NCBI GenBank assembly: GCA_029255685.2
Contig: CM055316.2
Location: 66,107,237-66,171,236 of the forward strand
From: Silene conica
Taxonomy: Eukaryota > Streptophyta > Magnoliopsida > Caryophyllales > Caryophyllaceae
DNA: 64,000 nt
Direction of reading: 5' to 3'
Part shown: positions 44,128 to 56,117 of the stretch, one piece after another
Numbering within the stretch: position 1 is the stretch's first letter
How the letters are laid out: each line of letters opens with the position of its first letter
The notes under the pieces: generated by a model
The model's input: only the letters and a program-made list of their open reading frames with translations
What the model was told of the DNA's origin: nothing
The model's database searches: none
Made by a program: the position numbers and the translations under genes

Positions 44128-46199
44128 TAATGAAAGGTGAGATTATCTCATAATAATCCTACCTTTATAACCCATATTCTTCTAATGAGTCTTGTGACTT
44201 ATTACTTGATTTACCAGTTAATTTTAATATTTTCTACTTTTTTTTTTCAGTCATCCTTTTTTCCCTCCTCTACTCCTGAGACACTTACCTGCAGTCATTT
44301 TTTCTTCTCATTTTAACTCCTCTGTCACCATTACCACTACTTATCCTTTTGCAATCCCTTTGTAATCACCGTCGTCATTTATCCCTCTTTTACCTCTTAT
44401 TCTTACTCCATCTAATTTCTCTATAATAATTTTTCACTTTTTTTTTAATTAAAAAGGGTATTTATAATTAGAAGAAAACATGACTAAGTTGAGGAGGGAA
44501 TAATGAAGAAGGGATATTATCAATTCACTTTCCAAGTAATGGTTATATCTTGTACTATCTAACAATTGAGCTAAGTACATCTATCTATCTATCTATAAAT
44601 ATAATAAAAAGACAACCAAATGCATAATATTTCACCATTTCACTATTTAAGAGTAATTTATCAAGCCACATCATCACCCTTTATTTTGAAAAGAAAGGAA
44701 AAAAATCGTAATCATTAAATGCAAATAATAGCATGATAAACTTTAAACTTTAGATTATTTAATTTTAAAATAAATCTATAAATATAATAAAAAGACACTC
44801 AAATGCATAGTATTTCACCAGTCCACCACTTAAAAGTAATTTAAAAAAATACATACTAAATTTTAAATTTTACGTTTATTATTAGAATAAGATAAAAGGA
44901 CAAATAGATCACATCATTTTAATTTTAAGCAGTTTATAAGAAATTAAGAAATTTATAAACATTAAATTTAAATTAGTAATAGAAAATAAACAACAAACTT
45001 TGGCATATTTTATTTTTTTATATAAATAAAAATAAATCGAAATCGAAATTCAGAATAAAGTTTAATTTTTTTAGAATAAATCAAACGATAAATTAAAATC
45101 ACATCACTCTAATTTTAAATAATTTATATATACAATCAACTTCCACTTTTTGTTATACATTTCTACAACTTAATTAAAATGGACATATCTATAATCTATA
45201 ATTCTAATTAAAAAGCAAACTAAACTATCAACTATCATCCACAAGTTATATTTTAATTCCATAAAATAACTTCTTAACCACTTTTATACAAAGTGGATCT
45301 TGTAAAATAATAATAATAATAATAATAATAAAGCAAACCTTTTGTATTCCATTTCATATTTATGTTTAAATTAAATAAGATAATAATGGACAAATGCTGC
45401 TCAAAAGTCACGAACCTTACTCCTTATTTATATATGTATTAAATTTGATAATAATCAAAAAACTGTTTATAAGTCATAAAATTCATCCTCTATTGTTCGT
45501 ATGTTTTTTAATGGAAGACAAAAAATTTTAAGCTATTGCCAGTAGAATTGTATGTGTTGATAATCTTTTGTATCATCTATTCATATCAAACTAGGTGTAT
45601 TAAGGTTTTAACTTATTAATTTATAAACAATACCAATATAAGGACCCTTTTTCATAATCAATACCAACATAATTGATAATTAGTAATCACTACCAAAATA
45701 TTAACTTTTTTCTAAGTTAGGTACCAAGTCACGTGGAAATCTTTTACTAACCTAGTCGAAGAGGTCCAAAAAGTCATTATTCAAGTACAAATCTTTACAC
45801 ATTCAGCTCAAAATTCATTCTCTTAGATAAAAGCACCTTTTAAATTAAGAAAAAATTAGTGTAAAAAGGCGACTTGGTATCTAACGTAGAAAAAAGTTAA
45901 TATCTTGGTATTGTTTACTAATTATTGATTATGTTGGTAGTGATTATGAAAAAGAGGACTAAAGTTGGTAGTGTTTATCAATTTACCCTTCATTTTATGA
46001 AGTATTTGTTTTGTTCACATTTAGGGAATATCAAATTTGTGGTGTTGTACTCTTCAAAGGTAAGTATACTTAGATTTCTACAAGTTAATTTTCATTCCCT
46101 TTTTTCACTATTTAAGTGGAAGTTTAAGTTAAAACAATAATATTATATAAAACAAATTCCACAAGTTTGTTGGTTACTCTCACTAATCACTTAGTTATT

Positions 46200-46370
46200 T
46201 TATTTTATAGGAATCGTTGATTCATAAAGAAGATTATATGAAGAAGTTAAAAACTAAGATTGTTACAACAATATATTGCAGACTAACTCGAGAGAATGTG
46301 GACCCAAAATACTTCGAAAATAAGGTTGTTTTGTATTTTGTATTCCGAGACTGCTTTGAATAGTGCATGG
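46200..46370 (+). other. Open stretch inside the Helitron, unidentified
   Basis: Frame ESLIHKEDYMKKLKTKIVTT, then IYCRLTRENVDPKYFENKV, begins after TTTTATAG (acceptor-like, 46210). It could be a captured exon. I do not recognise a family. Confidence 0.3.
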
Positions 46371-46379
46371 TCTGTTTAG

Positions 46380-48060
46380 AACAACATTAAGGGTTGTTTT
46401 GAGGTTATTTCTTTGATGAAAATAAAAGACACGAACAACAACATGAAATAAAAGGGGTTATGAAAGAAAAAGAATATGACTTAACAAGATTACTCTTATT
46501 AAGTCGAGGATATGAATTGAGCCAGAACACACTTGAAGCTCAAGACTCGGAAGGTCGTTCAAGATCACGAAGCATGAACTAATCCCCTTATGCACTTGAC
46601 TAGATCACGAAGCAGGTCAAGATACACGATCCCAAAGCACAAAACAACTTGAGTTGTTCCAGAACTAATCAAATAACTAAACAAGGGTTTTTAGAAACCT
46701 CATAAAACTCATATTCTTTAACACAACAAATCTGATTTCTTACAAAGAAAATGAGCTCTTTAAATAGAGACTCAAGTTGCATCTTGGCCTTACATATAAC
46801 ATCTAATCCTAGGGTCATAATCAAAAGAGAAACAAGACAAAGGTACAGGCTAGAAATATCACACTAGAGCAAAAAAGGGCTTTCTATGAACAGCCAAAAA
46901 GCAACGGCCAGAATGAAATCAAAAGGCCTTGGTCTTCTTCTTTTGTTTGCTTGTAAAGCTGTCCTCTTTTCCCTTAATTATTTTCATAATAAAGAAAAAA
47001 ACAGCTTATGGGAGGACCACAAGCTGTCAGTTTCAGTCCTTGGAGATTGTTGCTTTTCCTTTATTTATGCTTTTCCTTGGAATAAATCAAATGCTCGAGC
47101 CTCTTAACATTCCTCATTATTTGTTGATCATTTATGCACATTAAGGTTGATGGACGACACCTCAAAGTCCCATTGATACCCATGACAAGATTACTTACCA
47201 AACAGACTTCTCAGCAGCTATTCATGTTTCAGGCCTTACTTGTAGCATCTATAACTCTCCGCTCTGGATGAATCAAAATCCCCCATAGGTGCCAAATGAA
47301 ATCCAGAAGAGGTAAATTTCATGTCAAAAAAGAATCGCTTGAAAATATTGCCGAGAACTTGAGATATAAGTCTTTCAGTAAGGCCATGTCAGAAATAAAA
47401 TCACAGCATTCTTCCTGCACAACTGCTGTAACTTTGAAAATGCATAATTCTTAACTCAAGAAGTTTAAAAATACTCACCATACATAGAATAAAAGCCAAT
47501 GATGTTAGCTATTATCTACAAAAAGAATTACCCAAAAATATCCAGCCAATATTGAGTTATTCAAGTTTGAACACTGATAGGTCAATTTCAGAAACTGCAT
47601 AGCATTCCTGTGTGACAGTGTTTCAAGGCTTATTCTGACAGATATACTCATTATATCTTGATGATTCCAACTCCATGGGAAAGTATACTCCTTCAAGATT
47701 CCATCCATATAAAGAACAAAAAATTTCACCATCCGGATCTTGAGATATGGCCATTTGAAATCAGACCAGTAATTCTTAAATTGTTGATGAATTTCAGATT
47801 TGTCTATCTCATTTGGAAATTGGTTTTCTCACAAAATAAAAATGGTTTTTGGTCCTATTCCAAAAGCCATGGTCAGTTGGCATATTAAGCTTTGAAATGC
47901 ATCAAGAATCAAAGGATTTGCATGAGTAAAACGTGAAATATGATGCTTGAAAAATCAGCCCAGATTTGGATGCAAAAACCGTATGAAAGCTGTCCAATTC
48001 AGTACACTAACTACAAGATTAACATCAATAACGTGAATGACAAATACCTTTTAGGCCCTT
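46380..48060. other. Unidentified insert-like region within the Helitron
   Basis: Less AT-rich, with long stretches resembling LTR or leader sequence of unknown type (for example CAGCATTCTTCCTGCACAAC near 47410). No paired LTR and no coding. A nested remnant is likely but unproven. Confidence 0.3.
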
Positions 48061-48151
48061 AAAAGAAGTCAAGTATTTTAAATACTTTTAAATATATGTT
48101 TTATTTTGATATTTGTGTTTTTTTTTTCCATCATTTTGCCTTTGAAAAATA

Positions 48152-48240
48152 CTACCTCTGTCTCAGTCATATGTAAACACTTCCTTTATTTCCCCTCACA
48201 AAATAAAAGAAGTGTAAACATATCACCAGAACAGAGGGAG
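48152..48240. mobile_element. Short Stowaway MITE (89 bp)
   Basis: CTACCTCTGTCTCAGTCATA, then TGTAAACACTTC, is inverted as GAAGTGTAAACATATCACCA, then GAACAGAGGGAG; TA flanks. Confidence 0.8.
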
Positions 48241-48837
48241 TAGTACTTTTCACCTACTTGACTTATTTAAGTTTTTCGAGTTTAGTTTTTATGTTAACAT
48301 GTCGATGCCCGTAGTTTTAGTACACGATTTATCCTGATTAAATTCATGACGTGATCTTTCTATTTGTTTTTTTTTTTTTTTTTTTTATAAAATTCCAATT
48401 CATTTGATTACATTATGATTGTGAATTGTATGTTACATTCTAATTCTAAGTTTAAAATTTAACCAATATCATAACCAACGATCTTAGTTTTGTGTATTTA
48501 ATAAGCATTTTCTTGCTTATCATCTCTTATATGGAGTACTTTATTATTTTGTTTGTTATATAGTATTTTAAAATGTTAACATTTACATATAGGATGACGA
48601 TATATATCGGTAGTTATTATGCTAAGCTAATGATTTATTGTATAAAATATTTTTATATTAAGTTGAAAATGAATGTATATGAAGAGTTTTGGTTTTGACG
48701 ACTTATTGTCTACTACGCACTTAAAATAATATTTAATATGATTAATATTTTTCCCTACTTTTACCTATAAACAACTTAGGCCATGCGTTTCCCCCTAAAA
48801 TTTCATTCGAGATGGAGTAATATCACCATTTGAAAAA

Positions 48838-48858
48838 CCCGTGCAAATTGACCGGGTA
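48838..48858. mobile_element. Degenerate Helitron-type hairpin
   Basis: ACCCGTGCAAATTGACCGGGT resembles the other terminal hairpins but has no CTRR close by. Perhaps a decayed older end inside the larger Helitron. Confidence 0.3.
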
Positions 48859-49502
48859 TATCTTATAGATATGTCTTATACCTCATAATCATATTGTAAT
48901 GGATTTGTATTAGATTAATATATTGGCAAATTGATATAAATGTTTACCGTGACTAACATTTATTAAAGTTCGTATTTATGCGATTATCAAAATATCATTT
49001 AAAAGGAACAAAAGATTGAGAAAAATAAATGAGTTCGTAAATCCTTTTGAAAATTGCATAAAAAGGTGATTGACGTATTATCTACAATTGCATTACAAAA
49101 ATACCATAAAATTATTATCCCGCGCATTGCACGGGAACCAAAACTAGTTCATATATTAATAAGCAAAAGTCAAAGCAGCGAGATTACGATGGAGAAAACT
49201 AGTTTGGTTTGAGATTAATTTTTTAGTAGGTCTCTTGAGAGACCGCATGTCAATAAGCTTATTGAGAGACTATTGTATAAATTTAAGAAAAAATTGTACT
49301 AAATGTAATAAAATAGGTACAAATAATGATTAAAGATAAAATAATAAGTACATTTATTATGTAAATAGGTACGAAATTACTATTGTTCGATCAATGACAA
49401 AAGGGTCACCAAATACAAATAAAAGGGTACAAAAGAATGGTCTCTCATTAATTTATTGAAAGACCGCCTCTCTCAAGTTTTAGTGTTATTATTGGTGGTT
49501 GC

Positions 49503-49860
49503 TTTTTTTTTGGCAGATGGATACATACGGCTACTGCGTAACTGCAGTTTTAGCCGTATTATGCGCTCGGTAATTTTTATTTCTATGTAAAAACCTAATA
49601 CCAAAACAGTGAAAAGAGGAACATAACTCCTTAATATTCCTAATAAGCTTAAAAACTAAATGAGAAGGTTGTTGAAGGCCCAAAATCTCCAGTATTATGT
49701 TGAGGCAGTCGGACGCGAGTGAGAGATGATAGACGTTGTTTCCGCCCATTCCAAAGCTTTCTTGATTGCCAGAGTTTCAGCCTACTCACTACTTTCAGCC
49801 ATGGTTCTAAAATTGTAACAATCTCCGGTGAAGGTAGGCAAGTCAACGTCACTGGAATAC
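49503..49860 (-). pseudogene. 5'-truncated LINE tail with RNase H remains
   Basis: A run of nine T (49503-49511) is the poly(A) in reverse. The minus strand then encodes the RNase H end (SDCLNIILEILG, HRNKNYRAHNTAKTAV). It interrupts segment A just after GGTGGTTGC; segment B reads GGTGATTGCTAGG with no such insert. The 5' limit is uncertain. Confidence 0.75.
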
Positions 49861-51782
49861 GAAATAGTTAAAAAGTATTGCGATTTTTTAGTTCAATTTT
49901 TGCTTATTTCAAATTTATTTTACGATATTTTTATGTGCTTTTTTCATATAGTTGCCCATTAATTTGACCTAAATCAGGTAATTAATTTTCATTTAAGTAA
50001 TGTGTTTAATTCAAATGAAAAAAAAAGTCGATCTATGAATTTATATATTTTATGAGCTATTGTTTTTATAGAACAATATGTTCTTTTATTTAAAGTTTTC
50101 AATTGTTTTTTGGTGCAGTATAGTTTTGATTATTTTTACAACATTAATATTGATTTGTAATTTTTCTTAAGATCTGTTAATTTAATTTATTAGTTTTTTC
50201 TATTTTTGACTATATTTCCCAACTCTTGATTTTCATCATCGTTAATTTTATAACGCAGTTTAATTTCGTGATTGGCTTATATATGATGTTAGTTTTGGTA
50301 TTATTGTATTATGATTTAATAATATCAGGTGATTCATTCAAATTGTATATTCTATTTAATTCACACATTTCTGATTATGCAACTAATTTAGAAAAAAAAA
50401 TGTGCGCTATTTTAAATTAGACTGTGTTTTTGGCTGAATGAATGTATCCCGTCTTTTACTATACAGAATTATCATTATGTATTTACTTAATAATTATATA
50501 ATCTTTAAATTTTAGTTTTATTCATTTATTTCGTTTATATGATATCAACAAAATTAGTAGGTTGCTGTTAAATATCTAACACGACCACACGACGGTTCAA
50601 CTTGATTGTTGTATTACGTATTATGTATATAAAAACAAAAAAAATTTGGGAGAGTAAGTGGGGAACATTGTGAGGCTACTCACAAAATAAAATAAAATAA
50701 AATAATGTACTTTAAAGCACAGAACGACACATCAGTTCTGTGGTTGTTGCTTTAATAAATAAGAAATTTAGGTTCATGTTATTCATATTGACAGTTTCAT
50801 AGAAATTCATGTTTACGAACTTATATCAAAAGTATTACGCAATAATTGTAAAACTATTATTTCAGATAGTAATTTCGAATTAAAATTATTATACAGCTTT
50901 GCGGGTTCCACCATGATGAATTAAAAAAAGTAAGAAATTGGGTTGATAGTGTGCTTCGACCAGAGCCGTCTAAATGATCTTCCAATTGTATAGATAAGAT
51001 TTTTATTGTTTTTTAATTTAGTATTGTCGCCACAGTTTTTTTTCGATTGCGATAAATTGTTAATTATTACTGTTTATTGTAATTATGTATTGAGTATAAA
51101 TTGTTACGTAATAGTTCTAGACAGACGACGTTCGAAATTATTATATTTTCTTATATAATATTTAAATTTATGTTATACATATTGACAGTTTTCGTAGAAA
51201 TTCATGTTTACGAACTTATATCAAAAGTGTTCCGTAATAATTATCAGTTCTTTAATTTTAATTGCACATTAATTATCATTGTCAATATTGGAGAGTGATT
51301 GAATAGTAGATTAAGGTAAACAAGAGACAAGGTAATAAGTTTTCCCTTTTAAAAAGGGTAATTTCGTCTTTTGCTTCTAATTATGACCGGAATTGGGTCT
51401 TGACAGCAATTTTTGATAAAAACCCTCTTATAAGGGAGCAATTTTGAGTTTTTTAGAAGGTAGTAACTTTGAAAAAAGGGTACATATAAGGGAGTAATTA
51501 TGAATTTTTCCTTTCTTTTAAGTTGAATTAATTACATAACAAAAAAAAAATGAAAACAACAATAATAATAATAACAATAATTGTGACAAAACAATAATAA
51601 ACATAATAATATTTGTGGCATACTACAAATTATCCGTGGCAAAAATTAAGTAATTTGTGGAAAATATATTTTGACTATATATTATGGCAATATAAGTATT
51701 TGATTAAATTTTTTTTTCTTACGAGTCTTTTTTGTCATCAAAGCTCATTGCAACAGAAAATCAGCGTGAAATTATATCTAAT
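49861..51782. other. AT-rich intergenic DNA with an internal direct repeat
   Basis: A ~100-bp word containing CATATTGACAGTTT and TAGAAATTCATGTTTACGAA, then CTTATATCAAAAGT, occurs at about 50785-50850 and 51175-51240. It probably belongs to the Helitron that ends at 51811. No gene recognised. Confidence 0.45.
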
Positions 51783-51811
51783 CCCGTGAATATCACAGAT
51801 ATTATAACTAG
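51783..51811 (+). mobile_element. Helitron 3' terminus, at the edge of an NLR fragment
   Basis: CCCGTGAATATCACAG (imperfect hairpin), then ATATTATAA and CTAG (51808-51811), then T. The next bases are NLR coding. The corresponding place in NLR-2 (37749/37750) is an A|T junction, as expected for a Helitron target. Confidence 0.6.
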
Positions 51812-52360
51812 TTCTTGGTATTTTGATTTCGCAATATAACATGGAGCAAGTTCAACATACTAAGTCTCGGCCTGTGGGATTCATTTGTTTTTTACGAAGA
51901 AATTTTCCCACCATTGAAGCCATGTTATTCAAAATTCCAAGTTCGTGATGTCTTGCCTTATTTTCACTCTTCCCGCACAACTTTCATTCACCGTTGACAA
52001 GTTGGTCCATTTGTGGGTTGGAGAAGGGTTTATTCAAGAATCAGAAGACGCATAAAGGAGGTTTCATATTAGTAGAGAACACTTTACGGAATTTTTGTGG
52101 ATTTTAATCTTTTGATGTTCAGATCAACTGAGTCACAAAGAAATTCGAACTTATGAAGTGAATCAATGTAGCCATAAATTTGTATAAATAGCTGCTTCAC
52201 CAACATATTTGCGTCTTGCCCAAGCTTTACAAGCCTCCTACAACAATGCTCGTCATTTTTCTCTGCCTTTCAAAAACAAATGTTTTTGTGTATGAGACGA
52301 TCTAAAAAAATTTCGGCGACTTACAACTGTCTTTGCTATCTTTGAAACTATCAGTAACCC
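51812..52360 (+). pseudogene. NLR fragment related to NLR-2 (end of NB-ARC)
   Basis: Base-level similarity to 37750-38300 of NLR-2 (TTTTTTACGAAGAAATTTTC, TTGTGGGTTGGAGAAGGG), covering GLPL-downstream, RNBS-D and the start of the LRR. Several indels destroy the frame. It breaks off at about 52360, where segment B begins. It shows that a second NLR-2-like gene once stood here. Confidence 0.88.
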
Positions 52361-52717
52361 ATTTCGTCTCTCTCTTAAACTAATTACCCACTCTTTCCCT
52401 CTCCATTCATGGGTGTACCCTCCTTGCTCCGACATCCTACATCCCGGTCTACGTACCCTTATTTCGACCCCCACAAACTTCCTAGTTTACAAACTAGATA
52501 GAAATTCTACTGCCATATTTTTTGTCTGGGTGAAAATGGCTCTATAATAGACATAAATTTTACGCTATTCTTGTTTCTTATTCTTTCTTTTAGGTACAAA
52601 TACTAAAAGAGCTCTCAATACGTGCTTATATGTTCTATAGCATTAAAATTTGAAAAAATTGATAAGAATAATCCGACTTTTTATTTTTTATTCCGCAAAT
52701 AATCTCATCTTTTATTA

Positions 52718-52933
52718 GGTCCTGTTCTTTCTGACTTAATTTCAGATCCTTTCAATTTTGCCTGACTATATTTCGTTAAGTTTTATTTATGTTTGATGTT
52801 CAGTTAATCACTTCACAAAATTAACTTTTAATTCAACTAAATTCACATCACATCAGTTCCACTCAATTTTCTTCAATTAAACTCTACTCTAATTAATTCA
52901 ATTCACTTCGTTTTAGCGGAAAAAGACAGGGCC
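52718..52933. mobile_element. Tourist-like MITE shared by A and B (B copy)
   Basis: GGTCCTGTTCTTTCTGACTT ... AAAAGACAGGGCC. Orthologous within the duplication to 43905-44127. Confidence 0.8.
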
Positions 52934-53147
52934 AACTGAAAAGTGGGATTATCTCCTAATAATCTTACCTTTATAACCTATATATTCTTCTAATGAGCCT
53001 TGTGACTTATTACTTGATTTACCAGTTAATTTTAATACTTTCTACTTTTTTTTTCAGTCATCCTTTTTCCCGTCCTCTACTCCTCTGACACTTACCTGCC
53101 GTCATGTTTTTTCCTTCTGATTTCAACTCCTCTGTCACCATTACCGA

Positions 53148-53695
53148 TAAAGCTGGCAAAAGTTGACCCGACGAACTCGAACCGACCCGCGCGCCCGAAA
53201 CCCGGCCCGATACAACCCGAGTATTGGGTGAATCGAAACCGAACTGACCAGACCCGAACTGACCCACTAACCGATAGCAGCATTATTTTGTCCAACCGAA
53301 CCCGACCTGAACCGAACCGACCCAGTCCGTGACCCGATATTTCACAACCTGATAGATGATGTTATAATGAACTGGCTTAATAATGACTTAAATGACACTA
53401 AATTAACATTCTTCTTAATTATTTTAACTTAAACTTCAATTAATACACCTATCCATTAATTAAACATAAAATTATCATATAAAACTAAATATATAAGATA
53501 AAATATATGTCAATAACTTGACCCGCTAATGACCCGACCTGAATTGTTACCCGTTGATGACCCGACCCGAAGATGACCTGATATGAACCGAACCGACCTG
53601 AACCCGTCACTGACCCGACATAACCTGAACGCGATATAACCCAACCTGTTTTGGCCCGATCCGTAACCAACCGAGTGCCCTCATTACCACCTCTA
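53148..53695. mobile_element. hAT-type MITE (548 bp) rich in GACCCGA words
   Basis: TAAAGCTGGCAA and, inverted, TAGAGGTGGTAA form the ends. Flanks ATTACCGA (53140-53147) and ATTACCAC (53696-53703) are an 8-bp target duplication with two changes. Segment A has ATTACCAC once (near 44331), the empty site. The interior repeats GACCCGA/CCCGAACTGACC. Confidence 0.9.
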
Positions 53696-53770
53696 ATTAC
53701 CACTACTTATCCTTTTGGAGTCCCTCTGTCATCACCGTCGTCATTATCCCTCTTTTACCTCTTATTCTTA

Positions 53771-53993
53771 GGCCCTGTTCTTTTCGGCTGAAATGAGCTG
53801 AATTGAATTAATTGGAGTAGAGCTTAATTGAACTAAATTGAGTGCAAATGAGGTGAAGTAATTTTAGTTGAACTAAAAGTTAATTTTGAGAAGAGATTAA
53901 TTGAACATAATTGCTTAAACATAAATAAAACTTAACGGAATGCACCCAAATAAAATTGAAAAGAGCTGAAATTAAGCCAGAAAGAACAGAGCC
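53771..53993. mobile_element. Tourist MITE (223 bp) with TTA target duplication
   Basis: GGCCCTGTTCTTTTCGGCTG ... AAGCCAGAAAGAACAGAGCC, flanked by TTA at 53768-53770 and 53994-53996. Segment A has one TTA at 44403-44405, the empty site. Confidence 0.93.
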
Positions 53994-54066
53994 TTACTCC
54001 ATCTCATTTCTCTATAGTAATTTTTCACAATTTTTTAATTAAAAAGGGTATTTATAATTAGAAGAA

Positions 54067-54262
54067 CACAAATTCTTATTTGCAACGGCACTATCCGTCG
54101 CAAGCTTGTGACGGATACCGTTTTCTCTCACAAAATACCCACTTTTTCTCTCTCTCTAACACTATTCATGTGGTCCCTTTTCTCCACTAACTCATTTTGT
54201 ATCCATTTTATCTCACAAAATATCCGTCACAAATGATGACCCGTCTTAAGAAAAACGGACTG
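54067..54262. mobile_element. Mutator-like MITE (196 bp) with 9-bp target duplication
   Basis: TTAGAAGAA at 54058-54066 and again at 54263-54271; segment A has it once. Inside are CTATCCGTCGCAAGCTTGTG, ACGGATAC and CACAAAATATCCGTCACAAA. A 9-bp duplication is the Mutator hallmark. Confidence 0.88.
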
Positions 54263-54615
54263 TTAGAAGAAAACATGACTAAGTTGAGGAGGGAATAATG
54301 AAGAAGAGATAATATCAATTCATTTTTGAAGTAATAGTTATATCAAATACTGCCTAACAATTGAGCCAAGTACATTCATATATTAATAAGCAAAAGTCAA
54401 AGCAGCAGGGCTACAATGAAGAAAGTTAGCTTGGTTTGAGATTATTATTGGAGTAGGTCTCTTGACTCTTGAGAGACCGTCTCTTAATAAACTTATTAAA
54501 AGATTATTGTACAAATTTAAGAAAAAGTGGTACTAAACTAAATGTAATAAAATAGGTACAAATAATGATTAAAGATAAAATAATAAGTACATTTATTATG
54601 TAAATAAGTACGAAA

Positions 54616-55015
54616 GTCGTGGCTGCTTGGCGCCCTTACTTTCATGCTGCAGCTGGCTGGGTTTTATTGAATAGTGATGGCTCGGGGTTCGCCTCTTGTT
54701 CTTGTTCTTTTTGGTCTCTGTCGCCCCTTCAAGCTGAGGCCATGACCTTTTGGAAAGCTATCTCGGTTGCTTTTAACGCTGGGTGTCGTCACGTTGATGC
54801 CTCTTCTGACTGCATTAATCTGGTTTTTCAGATTGCTTGAAGCTCTGATCCACATTTCTCTATTAAGAATATTGTTGATGATATTCTAGCTTTAATTCCC
54901 CTTTTCATTGCTTTTCTATTAGTTTTTGTCCAAGAAAACTGAATAGAGTTGCTCATAATCTAGCTGCGAAAGCACTATTATGATTTCCTCTATTTTTATA
55001 AACATTGTCAAAAAA
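54616..55015 (+). pseudogene. 5'-truncated LINE, RNase H tail (400 bp)
   Basis: Perfect 10-bp target duplication AAGTACGAAA (54606-54615, 55016-55025), absent as a pair from segment A, and a short A tail. Encodes GWVLLNSDGSGFASCSCSFW, then LQAEAMTFWKAI, the RNase H of plant LINEs, then a TGA at 54838 and a frame change before FCPRKLNRVAHNLAAKALL. Confidence 0.95.
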
Positions 55016-55135
55016 AAGTACGAAATTATTATGGTACGATCAGTGATAAAAGAGTTCCAAAATACAAATAAAAGGGTACAAAAGAAAGGCCCGTCTCTCT
55101 TAAGTTTTAGTGTTATTATTGGTGATTGCTAGGTT

Positions 55136-56117
55136 ATTGGCAATGAGCGTAATTAAAAATCTGAACAACGCTTTTAAGTGATACAACACCAGTCCAATTC
55201 AATTGTTTAAAGTGATAAACTTTGTGTCAAATTGGGAAATTTTGGAATTGGTCTTTCTTAAAAGTTGCTATAATCTGGAATTGGTATAGAGTGTCATGGT
55301 ATAGTACACCAAGTTCTATGAAACTGGGTTTGCGAAGATTGTTCTTGCGCTATTAACGTGGTGGCCATGGCTTTTTCATCCACGATGCTCGCAAATATTG
55401 TAATGACTCCGAACCCTCAACGAACGTCTTATGGTGGTGTCGTGTGCCACAAACAAACCCCCCTTAAAGGCCTTGATAGTCCTCTTGCTCCTTGCACGAA
55501 TAAAGCCATGGCGGGGTTGTCTAGGTTGTGCGAACATCCCGCATATTTGAAATGATGACAATGACGACGAACGACATGGCTGCCACGAGCCCACGACAAT
55601 GGAGGTAAAAGGTCAAAAGGACAATGTTTATTAACGGTGTTACCAGAAGTCGAGTTTGAGCCTTAGCTATGGAAATGATGAAACGAGGTCATTGTGTCAT
55701 TGGTTGTGGTGGCTCCCAATATAAGTTCGACTCCATTATTTCCGATCTCAATTATTCATTATCTTATTCTCCACATACATATTCTTTTCATTGGGAATGT
55801 GGTATGCTATATGACGTTTTGTTACCCATTTATTCATCGTCTTACATTTTCATGTTTTATGACGTCTTGTTACGCATTTATTTTCTAAATAATTTGAAAT
55901 TAGTGTGTGACGTTTCTTGATTTTGTAAAAAACTGAGTGATAGTTTAGAGGAATTGACTAATGGTTTAAATATGGTCAAATTACCTACTATAACAACTCA
56001 TAACAAATCATTCTTATAACACAAATTCTCATTTATGATAACCAATATCCGTCACAAGCTGACCTATTGTTCTTACACAAAAATTGTTTAAAAAAGAGAG
56101 AGTTAAAGTTAGGATTA
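55136..56117. other. Intergenic; no gene recognised
   Basis: A frame at 55358-55555 lacks any known signature and overlaps a reverse frame of equal size. A GTTTTATGACGTCTTGTTAC-like word repeats near 55815 and 55855. ATATCCGTCACAAGCTGA at 56047 is a scrap of the Mutator-like MITE family. Confidence 0.45.

Larger units (their letters stand above)
44580..49147 (+). mobile_element. Helitron (4568 bp), boundaries proven by an empty site
   Basis: Starts TCTATCTATCTATCTATAAA after A 44579. Ends with hairpin CCCGCGCATTGCACGGG (49119-49135), AACCAAAA, CTAG (49144-49147), followed by T 49148. Segment B reads straight across (AAGTACA|TTCATATATT, junction 54374/54375), so the element is absent there and inserted between A and T without target duplication, the Helitron rule. 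A partial second 5' end (TCTATAAATATAATAAAAAG) recurs at about 44775. No Rep/helicase is seen, so it is non-autonomous. The interior at about 46380-48060 differs in composition and could be captured or nested sequence. Confidence 0.92.
43554..49500 (+). repeat. Duplicated segment A (interrupted by a Helitron)
   Basis: Homologous to 52365-55135 from TCTCTCGAACTAATTGCCCA to TTTTAGTGTTATTATTGGTG. Without the 4568-bp Helitron it is about 1.38 kb, which agrees with segment B after removing B's four insertions. No gene is recognised in the shared sequence. Confidence 0.93.
52365..55135 (+). repeat. Duplicated segment B (carries four insertions absent from A)
   Basis: Counterpart of 43554-49500. 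Carries an hAT MITE, a Tourist MITE, a Mutator-like MITE and a LINE fragment that A lacks. Together these account for the length difference. Confidence 0.93.

Noticed and set aside
46886-47144. Two overlapping 71-73-codon frames in the Helitron interior
   Set aside because: Hydrophobic low-information translations of AT-rich DNA without homologues that I recognise.
49119-49135. Rho-independent terminator
   Set aside because: Hairpin in a plant genome beside CTAG; the empty site shows it is a Helitron end.
55358-55594. Overlapping frames of 65 and 72 codons on opposite strands
   Set aside because: No start context, no signature and mutual antisense; likely chance.
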